Shown: positions 8,237 to 16,907, counted from the stretch's first letter. The stretch: DNA of 64,000 nucleotides from Glycomyces fuscus (GCA_002529455.1 NYMS01000033.1:1-64000), one strand, 5' to 3'. Notes: generated by a model not told the origin, from the sequence alone. Translations and numbers: made by a program.

Positions 8237-8547
8237 CAGCAGGGCCTCCTGTTCGCGGCGGCACCGGTGGAGCGGGCGGTGGCGGCGAGCCCGGCCAGGG
8301 CCTCGGAGAGGTCCTCGATCCGCTCCGGGCGCAGCCGGTAGTAGGTGAACCGGCCGCAGGGCTCGGTCTCCACGACACCCGCCTCGCGCAGGATCCGCAG
8401 GTGGTTGGACAGGTTGGTCTGACGCGCCCCGGTCTCCTCGACCAGGTGCGTCGTGCACAGGGTCTCCCGGGCGAGCAGGGTCACGATCCGCAGCCGGAGC
8501 GGGTCTCCCAGCACCCTCATGAGGTCAGTGTCGACTGATATCAGCAT
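8236..8547 (-). CDS. arsR: ArsR family arsenic-responsive repressor
   Basis: This is a 103-residue winged-helix repressor: DPLRLRIVTLLARETLCTTHLV, then ARQTNLSNHLRILREAGVV. A Cys is present in the TLCTT helix and another in EPCGRF, plausible As(III) ligands. No ribosome-binding site precedes the ATG. A -10-like TATTAT ends six bases before it, so the message is probably leaderless. It is co-transcribed with acr3 by a one-base overlap and divergent from arsC. Confidence 0.92.
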   Translation of the reverse strand: MLISVDTDLMRVLGDPLRLRIVTLLARETLCTTHLVEETGARQTNLSNHLRILREAGVVETEPCGRFTYYRLRPERIEDLSEALAGLAATARSTGAAANRRPC

Positions 8548-8559
8548 TCGCTGATAATA
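8539..8559. promoter_or_regulatory. arsR operator over its start codon and -10
   Basis: TATCAGC-ATTC-GCTGATA (8539-8556) is a perfect 7-bp inverted repeat that covers the arsR ATG (8545-8547) and runs into the minus-strand -10 at 8554-8559. Occupancy would block initiation of the arsR-acr3 message. Confidence 0.65.
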
Positions 8560-8769
8560 TCCCGCCACCCGGTGCCGACAAGCCCTCGGGTGCCCTCCCC
8601 CGCGGGGGACCGGTCCGGGCCCGGCGCCCTCGCGTCCCCGCACGGACACGCCGCCGCGACGGCTCCGCCGGGGCGGCCCCGGGGAGGGCCGCTCCGGCCC
8701 CGACCGCGCGGAGCCCGGTTCCCGGCGCGCCCCGTCCGCCACCACCGAAACGAAGCAGAGGCAGTGACC

Positions 8770-9189
8770 ATGACCAGCTCCGACAAGCCGTCCGTCCTGT
8801 TCGTGTGCGTCCACAACGCGGGCCGCTCCCAGATGGCCGCCGCCTGGCTGTCCCACCTGGCCGGAGACCGCGTGGAGGTCCGCTCCGCCGGGTCCGCGCC
8901 CGCCGACGCCCTCAACCCCGCCGTGGTCGAGGCCATGGCCGAGGTCGGCGTCGACATCACCGACCAGCGCCCCAAGATCCTCACCACCGAGGCCGTCGAG
9001 GCCTCCGACGTGTGCGTGACCATGGGCTGCGGCGACACCTGCCCCGTCTTCCCCGGCAAGCGCTACCTGGACTGGGCCCTGCCCGACCCCGCCGGACAGG
9101 GCGTGGCGGCCGTCCGCCCCATCCGCGACGAGATCAGGAGGCGCGTGGAGAAGCTGATCGCAGAGCTCTCCCCGGGCGCCCGGTCCTAG
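8770..9189 (+). CDS. arsC: Arsenate reductase ArsC (LMW phosphatase type)
   Basis: The cytoplasmic enzyme of 139 residues reduces arsenate to arsenite for export by Acr3. It carries the low-molecular-weight phosphatase loop CVHNAGRSQMA at residues 12-22, the redox cysteines in VTMGCGDTCPVFPG and the acid loop LDWALPDPAG. This is the actinobacterial mycothiol- or thioredoxin-linked type rather than the glutaredoxin-linked one. It is divergent from arsR, with a 220-bp GC-rich gap. Confidence 0.95.
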   Translation: MTSSDKPSVLFVCVHNAGRSQMAAAWLSHLAGDRVEVRSAGSAPADALNPAVVEAMAEVGVDITDQRPKILTTEAVEASDVCVTMGCGDTCPVFPGKRYLDWALPDPAGQGVAAVRPIRDEIRRRVEKLIAELSPGARS

Positions 9190-9598
9190 GCGGGCCCGGC
9201 GGTTCCGCGCCCCGGGTCCGCACGCGGCCGGGCCCGGGGAACTCTTCGTGTCCGCCGTCCGTACCCTCCCCGCGGAGGGCGCGCTCCGCGAAGCGCTCCC
9301 CCGCCCCGGCGGCGGACCGGAGGCCCCGGACGGGGACCCCTTCCGCATGCCCCGAGGTCGCGGACCGGACGGGTTCCTGCGCCCCCGCCCGCGGTTTCGT
9401 GCCCGTCCGGCCGCGGGTGCGGCTGGTGGAGGCGGGGGCGGTCGTCCTTCGCACCACGGCGATGCCATGCTGACCCGGAGTTCTCAGTAAGCTTCCTGAG
9501 CACCCCCTTTCCCCGAGCGCGCCCCCGCCGTGCCCTGTCCACCGTCGCCGCGTCCCGCCCGAGGGAGGCGACCGAAGCAGCCTGGAGCAGACTCTGCC
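9190..9598. other. Intergenic region upstream of uppP
   Basis: No gene is supported. The 9470-9500 stretch (TTCTCAGTAAGCTTCCTGAG) is less GC-rich and may hold the uppP promoter. Confidence 0.35.
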
Positions 9599-10759
9599 GT
9601 GTCCCTCTTCGAAGCAGTCGTCCTTGGACTCGTCCAGGGTCTGACCGAGTTCCTCCCGATCTCCTCCAGCGGACACCTGCGTGTGGTGTCGGCTTTCTTC
9701 GGGTGGCCCGACCCCGGCGCCGCCTTCACGGCCGTCAGCCAGATCGGCACCGAGCTGGCCGTGGTGATCTACTTCCGCCAGAGGATCTGGGCGATCCTGT
9801 CCACGTGGACGAGGTCGCTGTTCAACCGCGAGCTGCGCGGCGACGTCAACGCGCGCATGGGCTGGTACGTCATCCTCGGCTCCGTCCCCATCGTGGTCCT
9901 GGGCCTGCTCCTGGAGGAGCAGATCGACAGCGTCTTCCGCGACCTGCGCCTGATCGCGCTGAACCTCATCATCTTCGGCGTGATCCTCGGCGTGGTGGAC
10001 ACCTACGCGCGCAAGCACCGGACCCTGGAGGACCTCAACGTCCCCCGCGGCCTGACCTTCGGCCTGTTCCAGGCGCTCGCCCTGATCCCGGGCGTCTCCC
10101 GCTCGGGCGGCACCCTCACGGGCGGGATGCTGCTCGGCTTCAAGCGCGCGGACGCGGCCGAGTACGCCTTCCTGCTGGCACTGCCCGCGGTCTTCGGCGC
10201 GGGTGTGTACAAGCTGACCGACATCGGTGACGCCGAGTACGCCGGATGGGGTGCCACCATCGTGGGCACGGTCATCGCCGGCGTGGTCGGCTTCGTGGTG
10301 ATCGCCTGGCTGATGCGCTTCATCTCCACGCACAGCTTCATGCCGTTCGTCTACTACCGCGTCGGCCTGGGCATCCTCATCCTGGCCCTGGTGAGCTGGG
10401 GCACGCTCGACCCGCAGGGCGGCGCGGGGGCGCAGCCCGCCGAGAGCGAGATCGTCAGCGAGCAGGAGACGCCGGAGGAGGACTCCGGGGACGAGCCGGA
10501 GGCCGACACCGAGGCCGGGAGCGGCCCCTCCTCCGAGACGGACGCGGAGCCGTCCGGGGCGCCCTCCGAGGAGCCCACCCCGACCGTCGACCCGGTCACC
10601 GGCTGGGAGATCGACCCCGAGGTGGGGCTGCCGCGCAACCCCGACACCGGGCTCTACCACGACCCGGACCTGGGCATGGACGTGGACTACGACCCGGCCA
10701 CCGGCCTGGCCACCAACCCGGTGACCGGACAGACCTACGACCCCAAGGCGGCCGGATAG
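9599..10759 (+). CDS. uppP: Undecaprenyl-diphosphatase with C-terminal repeat extension
   Basis: This membrane enzyme converts undecaprenyl diphosphate to the monophosphate, recycling the lipid carrier of cell-wall synthesis and giving basal bacitracin resistance. Conserved motifs are EFLPISSSGHL (residues 17-27) and PGVSRSGGT, with about eight membrane helices over the first 265 residues. After the last helix the protein carries about 115 extra residues: an acidic Ser/Pro/Glu linker, then repeats of the type DPxTGxxxxP and YDPATGLATNPVTG. UppP normally ends near 270-280 residues. Start: GTG with GGAG about 12 bases upstream. Confidence 0.93.
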   Translation: MSLFEAVVLGLVQGLTEFLPISSSGHLRVVSAFFGWPDPGAAFTAVSQIGTELAVVIYFRQRIWAILSTWTRSLFNRELRGDVNARMGWYVILGSVPIVVLGLLLEEQIDSVFRDLRLIALNLIIFGVILGVVDTYARKHRTLEDLNVPRGLTFGLFQALALIPGVSRSGGTLTGGMLLGFKRADAAEYAFLLALPAVFGAGVYKLTDIGDAEYAGWGATIVGTVIAGVVGFVVIAWLMRFISTHSFMPFVYYRVGLGILILALVSWGTLDPQGGAGAQPAESEIVSEQETPEEDSGDEPEADTEAGSGPSSETDAEPSGAPSEEPTPTVDPVTGWEIDPEVGLPRNPDTGLYHDPDLGMDVDYDPATGLATNPVTGQTYDPKAAG

Positions 10760-10819
10760 GACGTCTCCGGTGGATGCCGCCCGCCGCGTGACGGGGCGTG
10801 TGTCCACCGGACACCCCGG

Positions 10820-10847
10820 GGGGCTCCGCCCCGCGGGGTGGAGCCCC
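10820..10847 (+). terminator. uppP terminator
   Basis: GGGGCTCC-G-CCCC, loop GC, GGGG-T-GGAGCCCC: a 12-bp stem with one mismatch, 60 bp after the uppP stop. Confidence 0.65.
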
Positions 10848-10901
10848 GCACCGGACGGGCCGGATCCCGCGGGGAGCCCTTCCGTCCGGGAGCACGTGCG
10901 G

Positions 10902-10920
10902 GGACCGGCGGCGCCGGTCC
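10902..10920 (-). terminator. Hairpin after the 84-aa gene
   Basis: GGACCGGC-GGC-GCCGGTCC is a perfect 8-bp stem seven bases beyond the stop of the minus-strand gene. Confidence 0.5.
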
Positions 10921-10926
10921 CCGCTG

Positions 10927-11181
10927 TCAGCCGCCGAGGCCCTGTACCGCGGTGTCCAGCCGCCGTGCGAGGGCCTCGGCCTCCTCCGGCCCCGGTTCCC
11001 CGCCGCCGCGCTCCGACAGCAGGTCCGCCCGGCCGATCACCCGCAGCGCCCCCGCGTAACGCGGGTCGTCGAGGTCGGCCGCCTCGACGACGTCGGCCCG
11101 CCCCTCGTGGACGACCAGCACCGGGTCGCCGTTCTCCGTACTCAGCAGCCGAGCCACGTGCTCGGCACGGACGATCTCCAC
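10927..11181 (-). CDS. Hypothetical 84-aa protein
   Basis: The start is a GTG with GAGGAGG six bases upstream, which supports a real gene. The protein begins EIVRAEHVARLLSTENGDPVLVVHEG and continues with a beta-hairpin-like stretch and a charged helix (GPEEAEALARRLDTAV). It has no signal peptide or membrane segment. I do not recognise a family. It converges on uppP. Confidence 0.6.
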   Translation of the reverse strand: MEIVRAEHVARLLSTENGDPVLVVHEGRADVVEAADLDDPRYAGALRVIGRADLLSERGGGEPGPEEAEALARRLDTAVQGLGG

Positions 11182-11695
11182 CGTCGCCTCCTCGTGTTCC
11201 TCGTGCGACGCCTGTCATCCCCGCCTGCCCGGGGGACGGCCCCGGTGAACATCCCGGTTCCCCGTGGCCTCCCGGTCGCTCACCGTCACCGGCGCGAAGC
11301 AAAAATCACACCCATTCCGCGGACGCTTATCATCGCCGGGTGAACAACGGTCGGCATCGGTCCACTGTGCGGACCTCCGGGCCCCGAACTGGAGTTTTCC
11401 GAACGCCGTCCTGCCGGGGAATTACCGGACCATTTCTCCCCGACACCCGCTATGACCAGGGGATACGTCCGATTCCAGCCCTCCGCGGGACCGCGTGCGG
11501 ACGCCGACCGCACCAGGAGGGCCTACCAGAACGGGACTTCGGTCACGAGTTCGAGACGGGAAAGACCGGTGTGAGCCACAACACGAGCCTTTCCCGCAAA
11601 ACCGCAGGTCACAGTACCCATACCCAACCAAGCCCGGGGCGCTCCCAGATAAGCGCGATGCCGCTGGGACCCGTGTGCACTAAAGTTTCCTTGTT
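11182..11695. other. Intergenic, promoters only
   Basis: No credible gene is visible. AT-richer patches at about 11298-11312 and 11670-11695 are likely promoter regions for the flanking divergent genes. Confidence 0.35.
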
Positions 11696-12133
11696 ATGGG
11701 GCATTCAGCGAGAAGTCCGTCATCGGGGGACATAATCCGACCGACCCGGGAGAGCAATCCCGAGCTCACCAGGGCGCTCTCCGCGTACCTGGGGGTCGAA
11801 CTCGCCCCCCGGGAGTTCACGCTCGCGGACGGGACCCGCGTCGGGGTCGACTGCGCCGACGGCGGTCAGCCGACCGTCCTGGCCCAGTTCTCCCCCCTGC
11901 ACGGACCGATGAAGTCGGCCCAGCGCAACAAGGTCATCGCGGACGCCTTCAAGCTGGCCTGGCTGCGGGACCACCACTTCCCGGACGCACGTCCGCTCGT
12001 GGTGCTGGGCGAGCCCCTCGCCAAGCTCTTCGGACGCGGCGCGTGGCTGCCCGTGGCGTTCGCCTCACACCGGATCTCGGTCGCCCTCGTCGACGACCGT
12101 CTCAGGATTCGGGCACTCGATATCAGTATGTGA
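11696..12133 (+). CDS. Hypothetical 145-aa protein, possible nuclease-like fold
   Basis: The core alternates strands and helices: REFTLADGTRVGVDCADG, TVLAQFSPLHGPMKSAQRNK, VIADAFKLAWLRDHHFP, then PLVVLGEPLAKLF. The D...Q.F...K spacing resembles PD-(D/E)XK nuclease folds, but the Glu of the ExK motif is not evident, so activity is doubtful. There is no Shine-Dalgarno sequence. TAAAGT lies nine bases before the ATG, which suggests a leaderless message. It has no obvious operon partner. Confidence 0.6.
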   Translation: MGHSARSPSSGDIIRPTRESNPELTRALSAYLGVELAPREFTLADGTRVGVDCADGGQPTVLAQFSPLHGPMKSAQRNKVIADAFKLAWLRDHHFPDARPLVVLGEPLAKLFGRGAWLPVAFASHRISVALVDDRLRIRALDISM

Positions 12134-12240
12134 TCAACACTTCATAACGCGTTAATAAGCAATCTCTAACGTTCGACACGTCAAGATTCCCGCGGGCCGT
12201 CGCCATGCTTGCTTCCACCCGCTCTCCATCGAAGGTCCTC

Positions 12241-12279
12241 GGGCACCCATGTCCGAAGACAGCCCTCTGGAGGGTGCCC
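12241..12279 (+). terminator. Candidate terminator after the 145-aa gene
   Basis: GGGCACCC (12241-12248) pairs with GGGTGCCC (12272-12279) across a 23-base loop, followed by CTTTT. It is about 110 bp after the stop. The rest of 12134-12537 holds no gene. Confidence 0.45.
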
Positions 12280-12537
12280 CATGGGCTTTTCCCATGCGGT
12301 CGTCATCACAAGCGCTCGCGACCCGCACACCGCCACGCCCCCCGGCGGTCCCTCCGCGCGCCCCGCGGCGCTCCCGCCGCGCCCCGCGCCCAGCTCCGGC
12401 TCCGTGCCGCCCGGCCCCCTCCTCGATCGATGACGCCACGCCCCCGTGACCTGCGCACCTGTTTTTGCCCCTCCTGCACCCATTCACCGCCAGGACACGG
12501 TGTGCAATCATCCGATCACATATTCCGAGGAGAAGGT

Positions 12538-12624
12538 ATGGCACGCCCAGCACGGCCGGAGACGGGCCCGGGTCCCGTGGCCCGGCGCCCCGAACACGCC
12601 TACCGAAGGCAGGACGCCGCGTGA
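12538..12624 (+). CDS. 28-aa leader peptide coupled to the ABC operon
   Basis: CGAGGAGAAGGT directly precedes the ATG, the best ribosome-binding site in this stretch. The Arg/Pro-rich frame ends in a TGA that overlaps the GTG of the ATPase gene (GTGA). This points to translation entering the operon through a short upstream ORF. No regulatory codon run, such as repeated amino acids, is evident. Confidence 0.5.
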   Translation: MARPARPETGPGPVARRPEHAYRRQDAA

Positions 12625-13424
12625 GCGACGACCGTATCGAGGTGCGCGCACTCAGCAAGACCTACGAGGGCGGTGACCCGCACCGGCCCGCGCTCGACCG
12701 CATCGACCTGGACATCCCCCGCGGCGAGTTCGTGAGCCTCATCGGCCCCAGCGGCTGCGGCAAGTCCACCCTGCTGCGGGTGATCGCCGGCCTGGAGGAC
12801 CACGACAGCGGCGACGTCACCGTCTTCGGCTCCACGCCCAAGCGCATGTGCGAGGCCAAGGCCGTGGGCCTGGTCCCCCAGACCCCCGCCCTGCTGCCGT
12901 GGCTGAACGTGCGGCGCAACATCTCCCTGCCCTCCCGGGTCAACCGCAGGGCGGGCAGGGGCAGCGAGGACCCGGACCAGCTGTTGCGCATGGTCGGTCT
13001 GGACGACGCGGCCCGCAAGTACCCGCACGAGCTGTCCGGCGGCATGCAGCAGCGCGTGGCGATCGCCCGTGCCTTCGGTCTGCGGCCCGACCTGCTGCTG
13101 ATGGACGAGCCCTTCTCCGCCCTGGACGAGTTCACGCGCGAGGCGCTCCAGCTCCAGCTCCTGAACCTGTGGGAGCGCATGTCCACGACGGTCGTGTTCG
13201 TCACCCACTCGGTGCGCGAGGCGGTCACGCTCTCCGACCGGATCGTCGTGATGTCGGCCCGGCCGGGCCGGGTGCACGAGGTGCTGCCCGTCGACCTGCC
13301 CCGCCCCCGGGACAAGGCCGTGGTGACCGGACCGCACATGCACGCCCTGGAGGACCGCGTCCGCGCGTCCCTGCAGTCCGCCTGGGAGGCCGGAGCCGCC
13401 CCCGACGACCTCGTCGCCCTGTGA
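12621..13424 (+). CDS. ABC transporter ATPase, nitrate/sulfonate/taurine (SsuB) type
   Basis: The 267-residue nucleotide-binding subunit has Walker A GPSGCGKST (residues 42-50), Q loop QTPALLPW, signature LSGGMQQRVAIARA, Walker B LLLMDEPFSALD and H loop THSVREA. The LPW-after-Q-loop and LSGGMQQR forms are those of the SsuB/TauB/ThiZ group. It would energise import by the next two proteins. The GTG start overlaps the leader-peptide stop. Confidence 0.93.
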   Translation: MSDDRIEVRALSKTYEGGDPHRPALDRIDLDIPRGEFVSLIGPSGCGKSTLLRVIAGLEDHDSGDVTVFGSTPKRMCEAKAVGLVPQTPALLPWLNVRRNISLPSRVNRRAGRGSEDPDQLLRMVGLDDAARKYPHELSGGMQQRVAIARAFGLRPDLLLMDEPFSALDEFTREALQLQLLNLWERMSTTVVFVTHSVREAVTLSDRIVVMSARPGRVHEVLPVDLPRPRDKAVVTGPHMHALEDRVRASLQSAWEAGAAPDDLVAL

Positions 13425-13438
13425 GAGGAGGAGAGACC

Positions 13439-14284
13439 ATGGCCACCAGTACGACCGTCCGTCCCAGCCCCGGAGGCGAGGCGTCACCGAAGCGCGGTGC
13501 CTCGCGCAGGCGCCGGTTCGGCCTCGGGCTCAGCCTGTGGCTGCCCACCACCGTGGCGGTGGTGCTCGTCGGCCTCGCCTGGTCGGCGACCGCCGAGGAG
13601 CAGCCCTACCTCCTGCCTCCGCTGGCGGAGGTCGGGGGGATCCTGGTCGAGGACCCGCTGCTGTTCGTGAACAACGCCTGGGCCACCCTCAGCATCGCCC
13701 TGTCGGGCGTGGCCTTCGGCGCGGGCACCGCGTTCGTCCTGGCCCTGCTGATGTCGGAGATCCCGCTGCTGCGGCGCGCGGTCATGCCGCTCGCCGTCGT
13801 CCTCAACGTGACCCCGGTCATCGCGATCGCCCCCGCCCTGGTGGTGGCGTTCGGCTTCGGCATGACCCCCAAGGTCATCGTCACCGCGATCATCACGTTC
13901 TTCCCCGTGCTCATCAACGTGACCACGGGCCTGCGGTCGGTCTCCCGGCCCGTCCTGCACGTCTTCTCCACCCTGCACGCCTCCCGCCTGGAGGTGCTGC
14001 TCAGGCTGCGCATCCCCAGCAGCCTTCCCTACACCCTCGCCGCTCTGCGGGTGGTGTTCCCCCTGTCCATCGTGGGCGCCGTGGTCGCGGAGTTCGTCGC
14101 CGCCGGGTCCTCAAGCGGGCTCGGCACGATGATCCGCAACTCGGCCGCGACCGCCCGGTTGGAGTACGTCTACGCGGCCGTCGCCTGTCTGGCCGCCATG
14201 GGCGTGCTGATGCTCGCACTCATCACCGTCCTCGAACGCAGGCTGCTGTTCTGGCACGAGTCCCAGCAGCGCACCACCTCCTAA
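13439..14284 (+). CDS. ABC transporter permease, SsuC/TauC type
   Basis: The 281-residue integral membrane subunit has a basic N terminus, about six helices and the EAA-loop region (TLHASRLEVLLRLRIPSSLPYTLAALRV) that contacts the ATPase. The typical binding-protein-dependent pattern is GAVVAEFVAAGSSSGLGTMI. GAGGAGGAGAG precedes the ATG, 14 bp after the ATPase stop. It forms the channel for the solute delivered by the adjacent lipoprotein. Confidence 0.92.
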   Translation: MATSTTVRPSPGGEASPKRGASRRRRFGLGLSLWLPTTVAVVLVGLAWSATAEEQPYLLPPLAEVGGILVEDPLLFVNNAWATLSIALSGVAFGAGTAFVLALLMSEIPLLRRAVMPLAVVLNVTPVIAIAPALVVAFGFGMTPKVIVTAIITFFPVLINVTTGLRSVSRPVLHVFSTLHASRLEVLLRLRIPSSLPYTLAALRVVFPLSIVGAVVAEFVAAGSSSGLGTMIRNSAATARLEYVYAAVACLAAMGVLMLALITVLERRLLFWHESQQRTTS

Positions 14285-14293
14285 GGAACCCCC

Positions 14294-15403
14294 ATGACCA
14301 ATCCGCCCCACCGCCCCAGCCCCCGGCGTCAACGTTCCCTCGCGGCAGCCGCCGCGGCGTCGGTCCTCCTCCTCACCGCCGCGTGCAGCGGAGGGGAGTC
14401 GGCCGAGGAGGAGACCCAGGTCGCCACCGTCATCGACGAGGAGCGCTGCCAGACCAACCGCGACGCCGGGACGATCACCTACATCACCGGCTACCAGTAC
14501 CAGGCCTCGGTCTCCATCCTGGAGGCCATCGCCGCCGACGCCCTCGGCTACTTCGAGGCCGTCTGCCTGGACGTGGAGATCGAGCCCGGCAGCGGCGACA
14601 CCATCGGCAACTCCCAGCTGGTGTCGGCCGGCACCGCCCACTTCACCTCCCTGGGCAACGAGGCCGAGGTCCTGCAGGCCAACAACGCCGGGCACGAGGT
14701 CATCGGCCTCTCCACCTACGGCCACGTCCCCATCGCCAGCCTGCTCACCGGCACCGACATCGAGGAGCTCAAGGACCTGGAGGGCACCACCCTCGGCCAC
14801 AAGGGCATGCTCCCCGCCCCGCTGGAGGCGATGCTCGTCGCCGACGGCGTCGACATGGACTCCCTCGACATCGTCGAGGTCGGCTACGACCCCAGCGTGC
14901 TGCCGCGCGACCAGGTGCAGGCGCTCACCGCGTTCCGCTCCAACGAGCCCTTCCTCCTCGCCGACATGGAGGAGGAGTACAACGAGTGGCTCCCCGAGGA
15001 CTACGGGGTCGTGGGCTCCTTCGGCGTCATGGCCACCAACCCCACGTGGGCCGAGGAGAACCAGACGGTGGTCGAGGACTACCTGCGCGCCATCGCCCGG
15101 GCCTTCGACTACTGCCAGGAGAACGGCGAGGAGTGCGTCGGCTACGCCGCCGAGCTGGCCGAGGCCGGGTACGACGTCGACCACAACCTGCGGATCTGGA
15201 ACGCCGAGCAGGAGCTGGTGACCGCCTCCACGCCCGACGACTCCACCCCCGGCTACATCGACCTGAGCCTCACCGAGGCCGAGGGCCAGACCCTCGTCGA
15301 CAACGGGCAGCTGGACGAGCTGCCCGACCTGGAGCCCCTGTTCGACCCCCGGTACCTGGAGGCCGTGCACGTGGCCACCGAGGTGGACTGGCCCACCGAG
15401 TAG
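14294..15403 (+). CDS. NMT1/THI5-type substrate-binding lipoprotein
   Basis: The 369-residue binding protein has a lipoprotein signal ending LTAAC near residue 34. The mature part has the SsuA/THI5-like (NMT1) fold, with TYITGYQYQASVSILEAIAA at the start and a GDTIGNSQLVSAGTAHFTS pocket loop. Family members bind pyrimidine precursors, sulfonates, riboflavin or related compounds. The neighbouring RutA-like enzyme favours a pyrimidine-like ligand, but this is inference. It starts nine bases after the permease. Confidence 0.88.
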   Translation: MTNPPHRPSPRRQRSLAAAAAASVLLLTAACSGGESAEEETQVATVIDEERCQTNRDAGTITYITGYQYQASVSILEAIAADALGYFEAVCLDVEIEPGSGDTIGNSQLVSAGTAHFTSLGNEAEVLQANNAGHEVIGLSTYGHVPIASLLTGTDIEELKDLEGTTLGHKGMLPAPLEAMLVADGVDMDSLDIVEVGYDPSVLPRDQVQALTAFRSNEPFLLADMEEEYNEWLPEDYGVVGSFGVMATNPTWAEENQTVVEDYLRAIARAFDYCQENGEECVGYAAELAEAGYDVDHNLRIWNAEQELVTASTPDDSTPGYIDLSLTEAEGQTLVDNGQLDELPDLEPLFDPRYLEAVHVATEVDWPTE

Positions 15404-15544
15404 GGCCGGACACGGCACACAGCAGGACCGCGCGGCCGGCACCGCGCGCCGGGCGCGTGGTGCGCCCGGGCGCGGAGCACGTGCCGCGCGGCACACGGGT
15501 GGCCGCAGTGCGCGGCGCCCGAGAGCGGAATTGAGGATCCAAGG

Positions 15545-16639
15545 ATGGCAGCAGCAGGCGGGCTTCCGGCCGCCGAAACCGAGTACGGCATCTTCCTGCC
15601 CATCGGCAACGGGGGGTGGATCGTCTCGGAGACCGCACCGCACCCCGAGGCGACGTACGAGTACAACAAGAAGGCCGCGGTCCTCGCCGACGCCTACGGA
15701 CTCGACTTCGTCATGTCCATGGGCAAGTGGCGCGGCTACGACGGCGCGACCGACCACTGGGGGCGCACCCTGGAGTCGATCACGATGATGTCGGGGCTCG
15801 CGGAGGCCACCGAACACGTCAAGGTGTGGGCGACCGTCCACACGAACCTGTTCCACCCGGCCCTCGCCGCCAAGATGTACACCACCCTCCAGGACATCAG
15901 CGGCGGACGCGCCGGGATGAACATCGTGGTGGGCTCCTACGTGGACGAGTTCGCCCAGATGGGCCTGTGGCGCGAGGACATCGGCCACGGTGACCGCTAC
16001 CGGTACACCGAGGAGTGGACCAGCGTCCTCAAGCGGCTGTGGACCGAGGACTCGGTGACCCACGACGGCGAGTTCTTCAAGCTCGACGACTGCCGCTCGC
16101 GGCCCCACCCCTCTCCGGCGCCGACGCTGATCAGCGCGGGCCGCTCCGACACCGGCCTGAACTTCCAGGCGCGGCACTGCGACGGCTCGTTCCTGACCGC
16201 GGAGGACCTGCCCGGCCTGCGCGACGCCAGCCGCGACGTCAAGGAGCGCGCCCAGAAGGAGGGGCGCAGCATCAAGACGTACTCGATGCTCACCGTCGTC
16301 ATGGACGAGACCGACGCCGCGGCCGAGGAGCGGCGGCTGGAGTACGGCCGCGGCGCGGACATCGACGCCCTGGTCAACATGAAGCGGTCCTGGGGCCTGC
16401 CCCTGGACAAGGCCCTGTCGCTGACCTCCGAGCGGCCCGAGGACGAGGCGTTCCAGACGCCCTTCGTGACCGGGTCCCCGGAGACGGTGGCCGGACGCAT
16501 CCGCGAGATCGTGGAGTACGCCGAGCTCGACGGCCTGATGCTGATCTTCCCGGACTACCACGCCGACCTCGCGGCGTTCGGGGAGAAGGTCATGCCGCTG
16601 CTGCGCCCCGACGGCGCAACGGCCGCGGAGCAGGGCTGA
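15545..16639 (+). CDS. RutA-like flavin monooxygenase (luciferase family)
   Basis: The 364-residue protein belongs to the bacterial luciferase-like FMN monooxygenases. The start EYGIFLPIGNGGWIVSETAP, the segment YEYNKKAAVLADAYGLDFVMS and the following RGYDG...W..TLES closely resemble the pyrimidine oxygenase RutA, which opens the uracil ring between N3 and C4. Other members act on sulfonates or dimethyl sulfone. GAGG lies about 10 bases before the ATG. No rutB-F genes are nearby, so the downstream path is elsewhere or different. It lies 140 bp after the binding protein. Confidence 0.82.
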   Translation: MAAAGGLPAAETEYGIFLPIGNGGWIVSETAPHPEATYEYNKKAAVLADAYGLDFVMSMGKWRGYDGATDHWGRTLESITMMSGLAEATEHVKVWATVHTNLFHPALAAKMYTTLQDISGGRAGMNIVVGSYVDEFAQMGLWREDIGHGDRYRYTEEWTSVLKRLWTEDSVTHDGEFFKLDDCRSRPHPSPAPTLISAGRSDTGLNFQARHCDGSFLTAEDLPGLRDASRDVKERAQKEGRSIKTYSMLTVVMDETDAAAEERRLEYGRGADIDALVNMKRSWGLPLDKALSLTSERPEDEAFQTPFVTGSPETVAGRIREIVEYAELDGLMLIFPDYHADLAAFGEKVMPLLRPDGATAAEQG

Positions 16640-16907
16640 GGCCCTCCGCCGCGGACGCCTCCGGCCGCCCGCGGCGGTGACCTGGGGCCGCTGCGGTGCG
16701 GGACGCCCCCGCTGGGGGTTTCGCACCGTGGTGGCCCGGGGGCCGTGGCGCCCCGCCGGATGCCGCGCGGGGGCCCGCCCGCTCCCCCGACGATTGGGCC
16801 TCCCTCCGACCGGGTAGGCGCCCCCAGTGTCCTCGCAGGTCAGGCTGCTCTCCCCCGTTGAGCGGGGTGGAGCGGCCCGGCCCTCGCACGAGTCGGAGGG
16901 ACTGACG

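Noticed and set aside
9134-11302. Minus-strand open frame of 722 codons
   Set aside because: Antisense to uppP and arsC; only the separate small minus gene at 10927-11181 in another frame is supported.
12134-12537. TPP riboswitch upstream of the NMT1/THI5-type operon
   Set aside because: No THI-box sequences (CTGAGA and ACCTG elements in order) could be found in this leader.
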